Assembly (NCBI GenBank): GCA_023433965.1
Contig: JAEYTQ010000207.1
Span: forward strand, 1 to 7,939
From: Pseudomonadota bacterium
GTDB lineage: Bacteria > Pseudomonadota > Alphaproteobacteria > Rhizobiales > Xanthobacteraceae
Direction: 5' to 3'
DNA: 7,939 bases
A program made the position numbers and the translations under genes. Position 1 is the first letter of the stretch, and each line of letters starts with the position of its first letter. Below, in pieces: positions 1 through 5,934 of the stretch. The notes under the pieces are model-generated. The model had not been told where the DNA came from. It saw only the letters and a program-made list of their open reading frames with translations, and did no database searches.

Positions 1-74
1 GGTTATTTGAGTTCATTCCGTGATTTGCCGTGATCCCGGGCGCGGCGGAAGTTTACGAATGGGTAAGATAAGAG

Positions 75-1427
75 ATGAGAGCTGATCTTGCGGCGATCTA
101 CGGCGAGGAACGTCTGCCCCGCTACACGAGCTATCCGACTGCACCGCATTTCTCGGCCGCGATCGGTCCTGACACCTATGCCCGCTGGCTGGCGGAGCTG
201 CCGGTGAGCGCCAGCGCGTCGCTTTATCTGCACGTGCCGTTCTGCCGCGAGATGTGCTGGTACTGCGGCTGCCACACCCAGATCGTCCGACGCGACGAGC
301 TCATTGCCGGTTACCAGCGCACGCTGCGCAGCGAGATCGCTTTGGTCGCCGAAACCATCGGCCGCCGCATCAAGGTCGAGCACATCCATTTCGGCGGCGG
401 CACGCCGACGATCATGGCGCCCGAGGCCTTCGCCGAACTGATGGCGACGATGCGCCAGAAGTTCTTCGTACTGCCTTCGGCCGAAATCGCAGTCGAGATC
501 GACCCCCGCACATTGACCGCCGACATGGTCGAGGCGATGCGGCTGTCCGGCGTCAATCGTGCGAGCCTCGGCGTGCAGAGCTTCGATCCCGTGGTGCAGC
601 GGGCGATCAACCGCGTGCAGAGCTACGAGCAGACGGCCTCGGTGGTCGACATGCTCCGCCGCGCCGGGATCGAGGGCATCAATTTCGATCTGATCTACGG
701 GTTGCCGCACCAGACCGTCGCCTCGTGCCTGGACACCGTGCGGCGCAGCCTCGCGCTCGCGCCGAATCGCTTCTCGGTGTTCGGCTATGCTCATGTGCCC
801 GATTTCAAGAAGCACCAGCGCATGATCAACGAGGCCGTGCTGCCCGACGGCCTTGCGCGCCACGACCAGGCCTGCGCGATCGCCAACGCGCTGAAGGAGG
901 CCGGTTACGTGCAGATCGGGCTCGATCATTTCGCCCGGCCGGGCGACGCCATGGCGGTGGCCTTCGAGGAAGGGACGCTGCGGCGCAATTTTCAGGGCTA
1001 CACCACCGACAAGAGCGAAACCCTGATCGGCTTCGGCGCGAGCGCGATCGGACATCTGCCGCAGGGTTATGTCCAGAACGACGTGCAGATCGGCGCCTAT
1101 GCGCAGAGCGTCGCCGCGGGCCGTCTCCCGACCGCGAAGGGCTATGGGCTCACCGATGACGACCGGCTGCGCGCCGACATCATCGAACGCATCATGTGCG
1201 AGTTCAGTGCCGATCTCGGTGACATCTGCGCGCGGCACGGCGCCGAGGCCGGCGCGATGCTGCAATCGGCGGCGCGTCTGAAGCCGCTGATCTCCGACGG
1301 CGTCGTGAGGGTGGACGGCGATCGGCTCGCGGTCGCCAAGGATTCGCGCTTTTTGGTCCGCAGCGTGGCGGCGGCGTTCGACGCGCATCTGGATCCGGGC
1401 AAGCAGTTGCACAGCCGGGCGGTTTAG
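75..1427 (+). CDS. hemN: Oxygen-independent coproporphyrinogen III oxidase (radical SAM)
   Basis: This enzyme decarboxylates two propionate side chains of coproporphyrinogen III to give protoporphyrinogen IX without oxygen, the step needed for haem synthesis under low oxygen; it acts in the cytoplasm. The 450-residue product starts with the HemN signature RYTSYPTA (about residues 16-23). The radical-SAM cluster motif follows YLHVPFC, with cysteines at 57, 61 and 64 and the extra conserved Cys66. GGGTP is at 107-111 and a HemN_C winged-helix tail (about 365-440) ends in FLVRSVAAAFDAHL. Length matches the family (E. coli HemN is 457). RYTSYPTA and Cys66 argue for true HemN rather than the HemW/RSAD1 chaperone group. 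The ATG at 75 has only a weak purine-rich AAGAG ribosome site touching it, but the N-terminus aligns well with the family. A hairpin follows the stop, and a low-oxygen/NO gene block lies downstream. Confidence 0.96.
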   Translation: MRADLAAIYGEERLPRYTSYPTAPHFSAAIGPDTYARWLAELPVSASASLYLHVPFCREMCWYCGCHTQIVRRDELIAGYQRTLRSEIALVAETIGRRIKVEHIHFGGGTPTIMAPEAFAELMATMRQKFFVLPSAEIAVEIDPRTLTADMVEAMRLSGVNRASLGVQSFDPVVQRAINRVQSYEQTASVVDMLRRAGIEGINFDLIYGLPHQTVASCLDTVRRSLALAPNRFSVFGYAHVPDFKKHQRMINEAVLPDGLARHDQACAIANALKEAGYVQIGLDHFARPGDAMAVAFEEGTLRRNFQGYTTDKSETLIGFGASAIGHLPQGYVQNDVQIGAYAQSVAAGRLPTAKGYGLTDDDRLRADIIERIMCEFSADLGDICARHGAEAGAMLQSAARLKPLISDGVVRVDGDRLAVAKDSRFLVRSVAAAFDAHLDPGKQLHSRAV

Positions 1428-1430
1428 CCC

Positions 1431-1474
1431 TGTCGTTCCGGGGCTCGCACCGAGCGGCACGCCCCGGAATGACG
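1431..1474. repeat. Palindromic intergenic element after hemN, possible terminator
   Basis: Two 14-base arms (1431-1444 and 1461-1474) pair through the core TTCCGGGGC/GCCCCGGAA. G-T wobbles occur near the outer end, and the 16-base loop contains a small CTCG-CAC-CGAG stem. It starts 3 bases after the hemN stop. There is no T-run, so it is not a textbook intrinsic terminator, but it could stop or stabilise the hemN transcript 3' end. The words TCGTTCCGGGG and CCCCGGAATGACG resemble palindromes I recall as common between genes in Bradyrhizobium and relatives. Copy number cannot be seen here. Confidence 0.6.
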
Positions 1475-1495
1475 ACTCGAGGAACCGGCAACAGC

Positions 1496-1544
1496 TTGCG
1501 CTTCGACAAAGAAACCAGCACCCACGCCGCTATGCTCAATTCGG
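1496..1544 (+). promoter_or_regulatory. Candidate FNR/FixK/NnrR-type box and -10 for the DUF1858 gene
   Basis: TTGCGCTTCGACAA at 1496-1509 fits TTG-N8-CAA. Its left half (TTGCG) is perfect for the operator seen before nnrS; the right half GACAA differs at two positions from CGCAA. Against a FixK2-type pattern TTG(A/C)-N6-(T/G)CAA it has one mismatch. The box centre is 1502.5. A -10-like TATGCT at 1531-1536 lies where a class II FNR promoter (box at -41.5) would place it, giving a start near 1543-1544. The ribosome site GGAG follows at 1548-1551. The agreement of box, -10 and RBS spacing is the support; the half-site mismatch limits confidence. Confidence 0.45.
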
Positions 1545-1557
1545 AACGGAGTTGTCC

Positions 1558-1755
1558 ATGCCCTTCCGATCCGATGATCTGGTCGATGATATCATGCACA
1601 CGGCGCCGCACACGATCAGCGTGTTCCTCGCCTTCCGGATGGCTTGTGTCGGCTGTCCGATCGCGACCTTCCACACGGTGGATGACGCCTGCCGCGAGCA
1701 CGGTGTCGACCGCGACAAATTCCTCGCCGCACTGAGCGATCACGTGCCGGCGTGA
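1558..1755 (+). CDS. DUF1858 small CxxC protein (hybrid-cluster-associated redox disulfide domain)
   Basis: A 65-residue cytoplasmic protein that is essentially one DUF1858 domain, also known as the hybrid-cluster-protein-associated disulfide domain and related to the N-terminal domain of ScdA/YtfE-type iron-repair proteins. The diagnostic stretch is RMACVGCPIA with Cys30 and Cys33 (CVGC), followed by a TVDDAC helix that adds Cys45. The biochemical role of the family is not established; a thiol redox or metal/NO-handling role is inferred from the CxxC and from genomic association. I chose the ATG at 1558 over the in-frame TTG at 1552. The GGAG at 1548-1551 is 6 bases before the ATG but touches the TTG; the longer form would add only two residues. 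It sits between hemN and a convergent NnrR-type regulator and has its own candidate FNR-type promoter, consistent with expression at low oxygen or under NO. Confidence 0.9.
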   Translation: MPFRSDDLVDDIMHTAPHTISVFLAFRMACVGCPIATFHTVDDACREHGVDRDKFLAALSDHVPA

Positions 1756-1767
1756 GACGGTCTGGAG

Positions 1768-1787
1768 TTCGCGCGGATGCGTGCGAA
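1768..1787 (+). terminator. Stem-loop downstream of the DUF1858 gene
   Basis: TTCGCGCG (1768-1775) pairs with CGTGCGAA (1780-1787) around a GATG tetraloop: eight pairs including one G-T. It lies 12 bases past the DUF1858 stop, in the 114-bp gap between two convergent genes, where a terminator is expected. No T-run follows, so it is a terminator-like hairpin at best. Confidence 0.4.
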
Positions 1788-1796
1788 GTCCCGGAT

Positions 1797-1833
1797 GAGG
1801 GAGCGGCTTTCGCCGTAAGCGGAGGCGCCCCTC
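1797..1833. repeat. Imperfect palindrome at convergent gene ends, possible terminator for the NnrR-type gene
   Basis: GAGGG-A-GCG (1797-1805) is complementary to CGC-CCCTC (1826-1833) with one bulged base. An alternative inner stem CGGC-TTTC-GCCG reads as a GAAA-tetraloop hairpin in the minus-strand transcript of the regulator. The GAGGGAGCG and CCCCTCTCCC wording recurs in the larger element at 7637-7737, which suggests related intergenic repeats. The rest of the 1756-1869 gap shows nothing further. Confidence 0.4.
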
Positions 1834-1869
1834 TCCCTTACTCGTGGAGGGTGGTATCGCCGCCGGCCC

Positions 1870-2580
1870 TCATGCCGCGCCGCTGTCGGCGCTCCGCTCG
1901 GCCAGCACGACGATCTTGTGCGGCTCGCGCAGGATGATGCGCTGACGGCCGCTTTCGACGAGGCCCTGGCTCTCCCAGCCGCTCAGGATGCGGCTCACGG
2001 TATGCAGCGTGGTGCCGGTCATTTGCGCGATGTCCTGGCGGCTGATCGGGAAGTCGATCTCGATGCCGTGGTCGAGCTTCTTGCCGGACTGCTTGGCGAG
2101 GCGCAGCAGCACGTGCGCGACGCGTTGCTCGACCTGCTGGGTCGACATTTCCAGGATGCGGGTGTGGCTCTCCTGCAGACGTGTGCCGACGGTCTGGAGC
2201 GTGTTGGCGGCCAGCGCCGGAAACCGCTCGACCAGGCGCGGCCAGGCCGAGGTCGGCCAGATCAGCACCACGCTGTCGTCGACCGCCAGCGCCGTCGCCG
2301 GATAACGCGTGGCTCCGATCGCCATCGCGAGCCCGAATGTCTCGCCGGGTGCGACATAACGCACCACAATCTGCTCGCCGGTCGGCGTGGTCTTGGCCGC
2401 GCGGACATGGCCGTGCAGCAGCAGGAAGAAGGACTGCGCGTCCGCGCCCTGCTCGAAGATCGCGCTGTTCCTGGGATAACGCGCCGAGCGGGCCTCGCGC
2501 AGGATCTCGTCCAGAGCTTCCGGCGTGACCCCGGCAAACAGCGGCAAATGCGCAACCAGCGATGTGTCGACCTTGGCCAT
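1870..2580 (-). CDS. nnrR: Crp/Fnr-family transcription regulator, NnrR type (NO-responsive)
   Basis: A 236-residue regulator with an N-terminal cyclic-nucleotide-binding-fold sensor domain (about 10-125), a long dimerisation helix (about 126-160) and a C-terminal HTH_Crp domain (about 155-225). The recognition helix reads TTLHTVSRILS at 191-200, with Ser196 and Arg197 matching E. coli FNR Ser212/Arg213 and His193 replacing Glu209. The protein has no cysteine at all, so it cannot bind the FNR 4Fe-4S cluster and lacks the reactive cysteine of FixK2. NnrR/DNR-type regulators sense NO without an Fe-S cluster, by haem in the case of DNR. The divergent nnrS gene supports the NnrR assignment; another Crp/Fnr subgroup cannot be excluded. 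The ATG at 2580 was chosen because a strong AAGGAGG (2585-2591) sits 4 bases upstream; the open frame extends to 2643 without a better start. Autoregulation through the box at 2629-2644 is plausible. Confidence 0.85.
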   Translation of the reverse strand: MAKVDTSLVAHLPLFAGVTPEALDEILREARSARYPRNSAIFEQGADAQSFFLLLHGHVRAAKTTPTGEQIVVRYVAPGETFGLAMAIGATRYPATALAVDDSVVLIWPTSAWPRLVERFPALAANTLQTVGTRLQESHTRILEMSTQQVEQRVAHVLLRLAKQSGKKLDHGIEIDFPISRQDIAQMTGTTLHTVSRILSGWESQGLVESGRQRIILREPHKIVVLAERSADSGAA

Positions 2581-2628
2581 TCTGCCTCCTTGGCAGGGAG
2601 TGTGATGGCACCTGCAATCGTCGGGTAG

Positions 2629-2644
2629 TTTGCGATAGCGCAAA
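2629..2644. promoter_or_regulatory. NnrR/FixK-type operator between nnrR and nnrS
   Basis: TTTGCG-ATAG-CGCAAA is a perfect inverted repeat of six-base arms around four bases, and its inner 14-mer (2630-2643) fits TTG(A/C)-N6-(T/G)CAA exactly. Its centre (2636.5) is about 41.5 bases before a predicted nnrS start near 2677-2678, the class II activation position. On the other strand the same spacing would place a start near 2595 for the regulator, but the matching -10 region (CATCAC) is poor, so autoregulation is less certain. Confidence 0.8.
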
Positions 2645-2664
2645 ACGCGACGGGGGGCCGGCGG

Positions 2665-2678
2665 TATTTTTCCGCAAA
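2665..2678 (+). promoter_or_regulatory. Candidate nnrS -10 element and transcription start
   Basis: TATTTT at 2665-2670 is the only AT-rich hexamer in the region and lies where an FNR-type activated promoter would need its -10, with the start near 2677-2678. No recognisable -35 is present, as expected when an activator covers that position. The leader of about 29 bases contains GGAG at 2696-2699, 7 bases before the nnrS ATG. Confidence 0.55.
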
Positions 2679-2706
2679 CGACGGTCTGAATAATTGGAGT
2701 TCACCC

Positions 2707-3918
2707 ATGGCTGGCGCCCGATCACGCAATTACGAGGGCTGGCCGCTGTTTGCGAACAGCTTTCGGCCGTTTTTCCTGCTCGCCGCGATTCAGGCGGGCC
2801 TCTCGATCCTGGCCTGGCTGCCGATATTCTATGGGGACCTGTCGGTGAGCTCCGCATTTGCGCCGCGCGACTGGCACATCCACGAGATGCTCTATGGCTT
2901 CCTCCCCGCCGTGATCACCGGCTTCCTGTTCACGGCCATCCCGAACTGGACGGGGCGGCTGCCGATCCAGGGGCCACCGCTGGGGGCGTTGCTGATGGTC
3001 TGGCTTGCCGGCCGGATCGCGGTGACGGTGTCCGCCGATCTCGGCTGGGCGGTCGCGCTCGTCGTCGATACGGCCTTCCTGAGCTTAATCGTCGCCGCCG
3101 CCACGCGCGAGATCATCGCAGGCGGCAACTGGCTCAACTTGCCCGTGGTGGGGCTGGTGCTGGTCCTGCTTGCCGGCAATGTCGCCTTTCATGTCGAAAC
3201 CCATCTCCAGGGCACGGCCGATGTCAGCATCCGCGTCGGCATCAGCGTGGTCGTCCTGCTGATCGCGTTGATCGGCGGGCGCATCATTCCGAGCTTCACC
3301 CGGAACTGGCTGGTCAAGTTCAATCCCGGCCGCCTGCCCGTGCCGTTCGGGCGCTTCGACGGTGCCGTGATCGGATTGAGCGCGCTCGCGCTGATCGCCT
3401 GGATCGTGGCGCCGCTGACCATGATCACCGGCGTCGCGATGGCGGCGGCTGGCGTGCTGCACCTGGTTCGGCTTGCACGCTGGGCCGGCGATCGCACCAC
3501 GCGCGAGCGGCTGCTGCTGATCCTGCATGTCGGTTATGTCTTCGTGCCGGTCGGCTTCATTCTGAATGCGCTGGCCGCCTTCGGCGAACTGCCGCCGAGC
3601 GCCGGTATCCACGCCTGGATGGCGGGTGCGGCCGGAACGATGACACTCGCGGTGATGACCCGCGCGAGCCTCGGCCATACCGGACAGGCGTTGACGGCGT
3701 CACCGGCCACCCAGGCGATCTATGCTGCCATCGTCGCCGGGGCTCTGGCCCGGGTCGCGGCCGTCCTGTTGCCCACCCATCACGACGTATTGTTGCACGT
3801 CGCCGCCTGCGGCTGGATCGTCGCCTTCCTCGGATTCGCCGTCGCGTTCGGTCCACTGCTCGCCGGCAGCCGGCGGCGGGCCCTCGCCACGATGGGCGTG
3901 CCCGTTCCGGCCCGCTGA
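2707..3918 (+). CDS. nnrS: NnrS family haem- and copper-containing membrane protein
   Basis: NnrS is an integral inner-membrane haem/copper protein required for tolerance of nitric oxide or nitrosative stress in several proteobacteria; its exact reaction is not settled. The 403-residue product has about 12 hydrophobic segments and the family motifs in order: FRPFF (19-23), WHIHEMLYG (56-64), TAIPNWTG (76-83), and GGRIIPSFTRNWL (190-202). Histidines His57, His59 and His162 (NVAFHVE) lie in or next to membrane segments and are candidate metal ligands; assigning them as ligands is inference. Length is typical of the family. The ATG at 2707 follows GGAG by 7 bases. It is divergent from the NnrR-type regulator, with a near-perfect operator between them, so NO-dependent activation is expected. 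Its stop is 2 bp from the stop of the convergent AraC-family gene, with no terminator in between. Confidence 0.95.
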   Translation: MAGARSRNYEGWPLFANSFRPFFLLAAIQAGLSILAWLPIFYGDLSVSSAFAPRDWHIHEMLYGFLPAVITGFLFTAIPNWTGRLPIQGPPLGALLMVWLAGRIAVTVSADLGWAVALVVDTAFLSLIVAAATREIIAGGNWLNLPVVGLVLVLLAGNVAFHVETHLQGTADVSIRVGISVVVLLIALIGGRIIPSFTRNWLVKFNPGRLPVPFGRFDGAVIGLSALALIAWIVAPLTMITGVAMAAAGVLHLVRLARWAGDRTTRERLLLILHVGYVFVPVGFILNALAAFGELPPSAGIHAWMAGAAGTMTLAVMTRASLGHTGQALTASPATQAIYAAIVAGALARVAAVLLPTHHDVLLHVAACGWIVAFLGFAVAFGPLLAGSRRRALATMGVPVPAR

Positions 3919-3920
3919 GC

Positions 3921-4949
3921 TCAGGCCGCAGTCGCCGCGGGTGGCGCCGTCAGGGGACGTACGCCCCTGCGCCACGCGGTGATGGTGCAGCCGAAGCGGC
4001 TGCGAAACCAGCGCGCCATGGCGCTTTGCGCGGAAAAGCCAAGCTGCATCGCGATGTCGCCCAGCGGCCGGTCGGGATCCTCGATCAGCTGGACCACGAG
4101 ATCGGCGCGTTGCGCGTCCAGGATCGCCGAGAAGCTGGTGCCCGCGACGGCGAGGTGGCGGTGGATGGTGCGCCGGGTGCAGGCGAGATGCTCGGCGACT
4201 CGCTCGACCGTGCAGTCGCCGCCGGCGAGCAGGATGCGGACGACCTCGTCGACCTTCTTCTCCCAGCTTGCCGGCCGAGTCTCGATGGCCTCGATGCGCT
4301 TGCGCAGATAGGTGGCGATCAGCGGATGGGCGCTCGGGATCCGACGCTCCATGTCGTGGACCGACAAGATGATCGCATCATCCTCGGCGTTGAACGTGAC
4401 ACGGCAGCCGTAGAATTCACGGTAGCGCTTGCGGTCCTTCGGCGGCGGATAATGCAGATGGACCTCCTGCGGCCGCCAGTCGTGACCGTACAGCGACTGG
4501 ATGATGCGGTGGACGCTGCCGAGAGCCATGTCGATCGACTGGCGCGGCGCGATCGGTCGCCGGCCGCGCAAATGCAGCCTGACGGTCACGCTCTCCTTGC
4601 CGCGCGCAACATCGAGCCGCATGCCCTCGTGATGGACATGAATGAAGCGCGAGAACGCTTCGATCGCCTCGCCGACGGTCGCCTGTTCGCGCACGATCAG
4701 GCCGACCGCGCCGAAATTGGTGAGGCCGCCGCGCTCGGCGAGACGCAGGCCGAAATCCTCCGCGCCGGACGCCTCCGCCGACAATTCGAGCAGACGGCGC
4801 AGTCCGGCGACGGCAATGGGGGTGTCTGGCTTGTCGAGACAGGCCAGCGGCAGCCTGGCCTTGCGCATCATCTGTTTGGGGTCGAGCCCGACCGACCGGG
4901 CGACCTCCGGGTAGTAGCTCAAGCCTGCGCTGCGAATGAGGTCGGTCAT
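3921..4949 (-). CDS. AraC-family transcription regulator with arabinose-binding-type N-terminal domain
   Basis: The 342-residue protein has an N-terminal Arabinose_bd-type effector domain (about 20-205) and a C-terminal AraC DNA-binding domain (about 245-330). The first helix-turn-helix is around VAEHLACTRRTIHRHL (251-266). The second is around GDIAMQLGFSAQSAMARWFRSRFG (split over 297-320), with the usual LGF turn and FRSRFG wing. This architecture is shared by OruR-like regulators, but the ligand and targets cannot be read from sequence. I chose the ATG at 4949 (MTDLIRSAG) because the family alignment starts there; the open frame continues to 5129 but that extension reads like leader DNA. 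The ribosome site is weak. A near-consensus promoter lies at 4989-5017 with a palindrome over its -35. It is divergent from a FixJ-like regulator and convergent with nnrS; neither neighbour proves a target. Confidence 0.88.
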   Translation of the reverse strand: MTDLIRSAGLSYYPEVARSVGLDPKQMMRKARLPLACLDKPDTPIAVAGLRRLLELSAEASGAEDFGLRLAERGGLTNFGAVGLIVREQATVGEAIEAFSRFIHVHHEGMRLDVARGKESVTVRLHLRGRRPIAPRQSIDMALGSVHRIIQSLYGHDWRPQEVHLHYPPPKDRKRYREFYGCRVTFNAEDDAIILSVHDMERRIPSAHPLIATYLRKRIEAIETRPASWEKKVDEVVRILLAGGDCTVERVAEHLACTRRTIHRHLAVAGTSFSAILDAQRADLVVQLIEDPDRPLGDIAMQLGFSAQSAMARWFRSRFGCTITAWRRGVRPLTAPPAATAA

Positions 4950-4988
4950 GCGGACCGTTGCTGCCTGCCATTCCCGCAGGTGTCCCGA

Positions 4989-5017
4989 AATGTAAAGTTT
5001 CTGTCCCCATCCGTCAA
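4989..5017 (-). promoter_or_regulatory. Sigma-70-type promoter for the AraC-family gene
   Basis: On the minus strand, TTGACG (5017-5012) is a five-of-six match to the -35 consensus. After a 17-base spacer, TACATT (4994-4989) matches four of six -10 bases. The predicted start near 4982 leaves a leader of about 33 bases to the ATG at 4949. Spacing and match are good for an alphaproteobacterium. Confidence 0.6.
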
Positions 5018-5034
5018 ATCCGGGAACCGGATGG
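5007..5034. promoter_or_regulatory. Composite palindromic operator candidate in the divergent regulator gap
   Basis: Two overlapping inverted repeats are visible: CCATCCG (5007-5013) with CGGATGG (5028-5034), spaced 21 bp, and ATCCGG-GAA-CCGGAT (5018-5032). Together they give three ATCCG half-sites, two direct at a 9-bp step and one inverted. The cluster covers the -35 box of the AraC-gene promoter, a position suited to repression or autoregulation. Which protein binds is unknown; the AraC-family and FixJ-like proteins encoded on either side are the obvious candidates. Confidence 0.5.
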
Positions 5035-5149
5035 CACATACATAAGGGAAACCGAAGCACCGGCGGGAATGCCGGGCGTATGACGGCGGGGCGCGACGGG
5101 CCTCCGGCCGTCTCGGGCCATTTGACCAAGACATTGCTGGATCGGGATC

Positions 5150-5770
5150 ATGCCGGGGAACACGCTTTCCAAGGGTGAGGTATTCGTCATCGAGACTGAC
5201 GCTGCCTCGCGCGAACAACTTTCCACCGCGCTCCAACAGAGCGCCTATGACGTGACCTGCTTTGCCGACGGAGCGTCCCTGCTCTCGGAAGCGAAGGCCC
5301 GGATGCCGGCCTGTGTGCTGCTGGAGATGCCGCCGGACCGCTCCACCCTCGACGTGCTCAGGCGGCTGCGCGAGGAAAACTGCATGGCGCCGGTGCTGGT
5401 GACTTCGGCGAACGGCAGCATCGCGATGGCGGTCGACGCCATCAGGAACGGCGCGGTCGACTTCATCGAAAAGCCCTTCCGCACCCACGACATCGTCGGC
5501 CGGATCGATGCCGCCATCGACGAATTCGCGCAGCCCGGTGTGAGCCGGCACCGCTGGCTGCCAGGCTGCGACCCCCTCACCGCACGCGAGGGCGACGTGC
5601 TCGAGCACCTCGCCGCCGGCCTGACCAATAAGGAGATCGCCCGGCGGATGCATCTGAGCGCGCGGACGGTCGAGGGCTACCGCGCGAGCATCCTGAGAAA
5701 GGCTGGCGCCAAGAACGTCACCGATCTGCTCCGCCGCATCTTCGGCCAGGGCTCGCCGACCCAGGCCTGA
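5150..5770 (+). CDS. FixJ/NarL-type response regulator with degenerate receiver
   Basis: The 206-residue protein has a CheY-like receiver (about 10-125) and a LuxR/GerE DNA-binding domain (about 143-198: LTARE, GLTNKEIA, SARTVEGYR). The whole plan matches FixJ-type regulators. The receiver keeps Thr85 and Lys108 (FIEKPF) but has lost the acidic pocket and the phosphoacceptor. Where FixJ has VDDEE this protein has IETDA (14-18), and the phosphorylated Asp54 aligns with Glu59 in VLLEMPP. It therefore probably does not use aspartyl phosphorylation. Glu59 may mimic the phosphorylated state, so it may bind DNA constitutively or be controlled another way (inference). No histidine kinase is adjacent, so it is an orphan within the window. 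The ATG at 5150 gives a normal receiver N-terminus but has only a weak ribosome site (GGAT, 7 bases upstream). No convincing promoter was found for it. Confidence 0.9.
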   Translation: MPGNTLSKGEVFVIETDAASREQLSTALQQSAYDVTCFADGASLLSEAKARMPACVLLEMPPDRSTLDVLRRLREENCMAPVLVTSANGSIAMAVDAIRNGAVDFIEKPFRTHDIVGRIDAAIDEFAQPGVSRHRWLPGCDPLTAREGDVLEHLAAGLTNKEIARRMHLSARTVEGYRASILRKAGAKNVTDLLRRIFGQGSPTQA

Positions 5771-5794
5771 AACTGCCGGAGGAGGCGAAGCGTT

Positions 5795-5817
5795 CCGCGG
5801 CCATGGTGCCGCCGCGG
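5795..5817 (+). terminator. GC-rich hairpin after the response regulator gene
   Basis: CCGCGGC (5795-5801) and GCCGCGG (5811-5817) form a seven-pair stem with a 9-base loop, 24 bases past the stop codon. There is no T-run, so termination is only possible, not shown. The rest of the 164-bp gap before the next gene contains an AACCGGTT palindrome and a strong ribosome site but no clear promoter. Confidence 0.3.
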
Positions 5818-5934
5818 CGCCGCCCCACGGAAAACCCAATCGAACCGGTTCCTTCCCTGCCGCGTCCAACCACGATGGCGAGGCATTCATCGCGCGTCGG
5901 CTGGCGGCGGCGCGATACCGGCAGGAGGGACTCT

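Noticed and set aside
7..20. Possible FixK/FNR box upstream of hemN
   Set aside because: TTGA-N6-TCCG has only the left half-site, and no -10 sits at the expected distance. The real hemN promoter may lie left of the window.
3..1460. Minus-strand open frame of 485 codons opposite hemN
   Set aside because: Its protein is Arg/His/Asp-rich and unlike any family I know. It lies entirely opposite a clear HemN and is an expected shadow of high-GC codon use.
2581..2643. Upstream extension of the NnrR-type regulator
   Set aside because: It would cover the AAGGAGG site and the operator. The start at 2580 fits the family N-terminus.
1838..2857. Alternative minus-strand frame of 339 codons overlapping the NnrR-type gene
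   Set aside because: Low-complexity Arg/Ala/Pro translation in a different frame from a well-conserved Crp/Fnr protein with a strong ribosome site.
2694..5045. Plus-strand open frame of 783 codons
   Set aside because: It overlaps nnrS in another frame and then runs antisense to the AraC-family gene. Both of those have strong family motifs, and this frame has none.
5122..5127. TTGACC as a -35 box for the response regulator gene
   Set aside because: A -10 at normal spacing would overlap the start codon, and no suitable hexamer is there.
4946..5890. Minus-strand open frame of 314 codons opposite the response regulator
   Set aside because: It overlaps a full receiver plus LuxR-type domain on the other strand and shows no recognisable domain.
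5803..5934. N-terminal extension of the MuiA-like protein
   Set aside because: Arg/Pro-rich, would place the signal peptide internally, and lacks a ribosome site. The ATG at 5935 has AGGAGG at good spacing.
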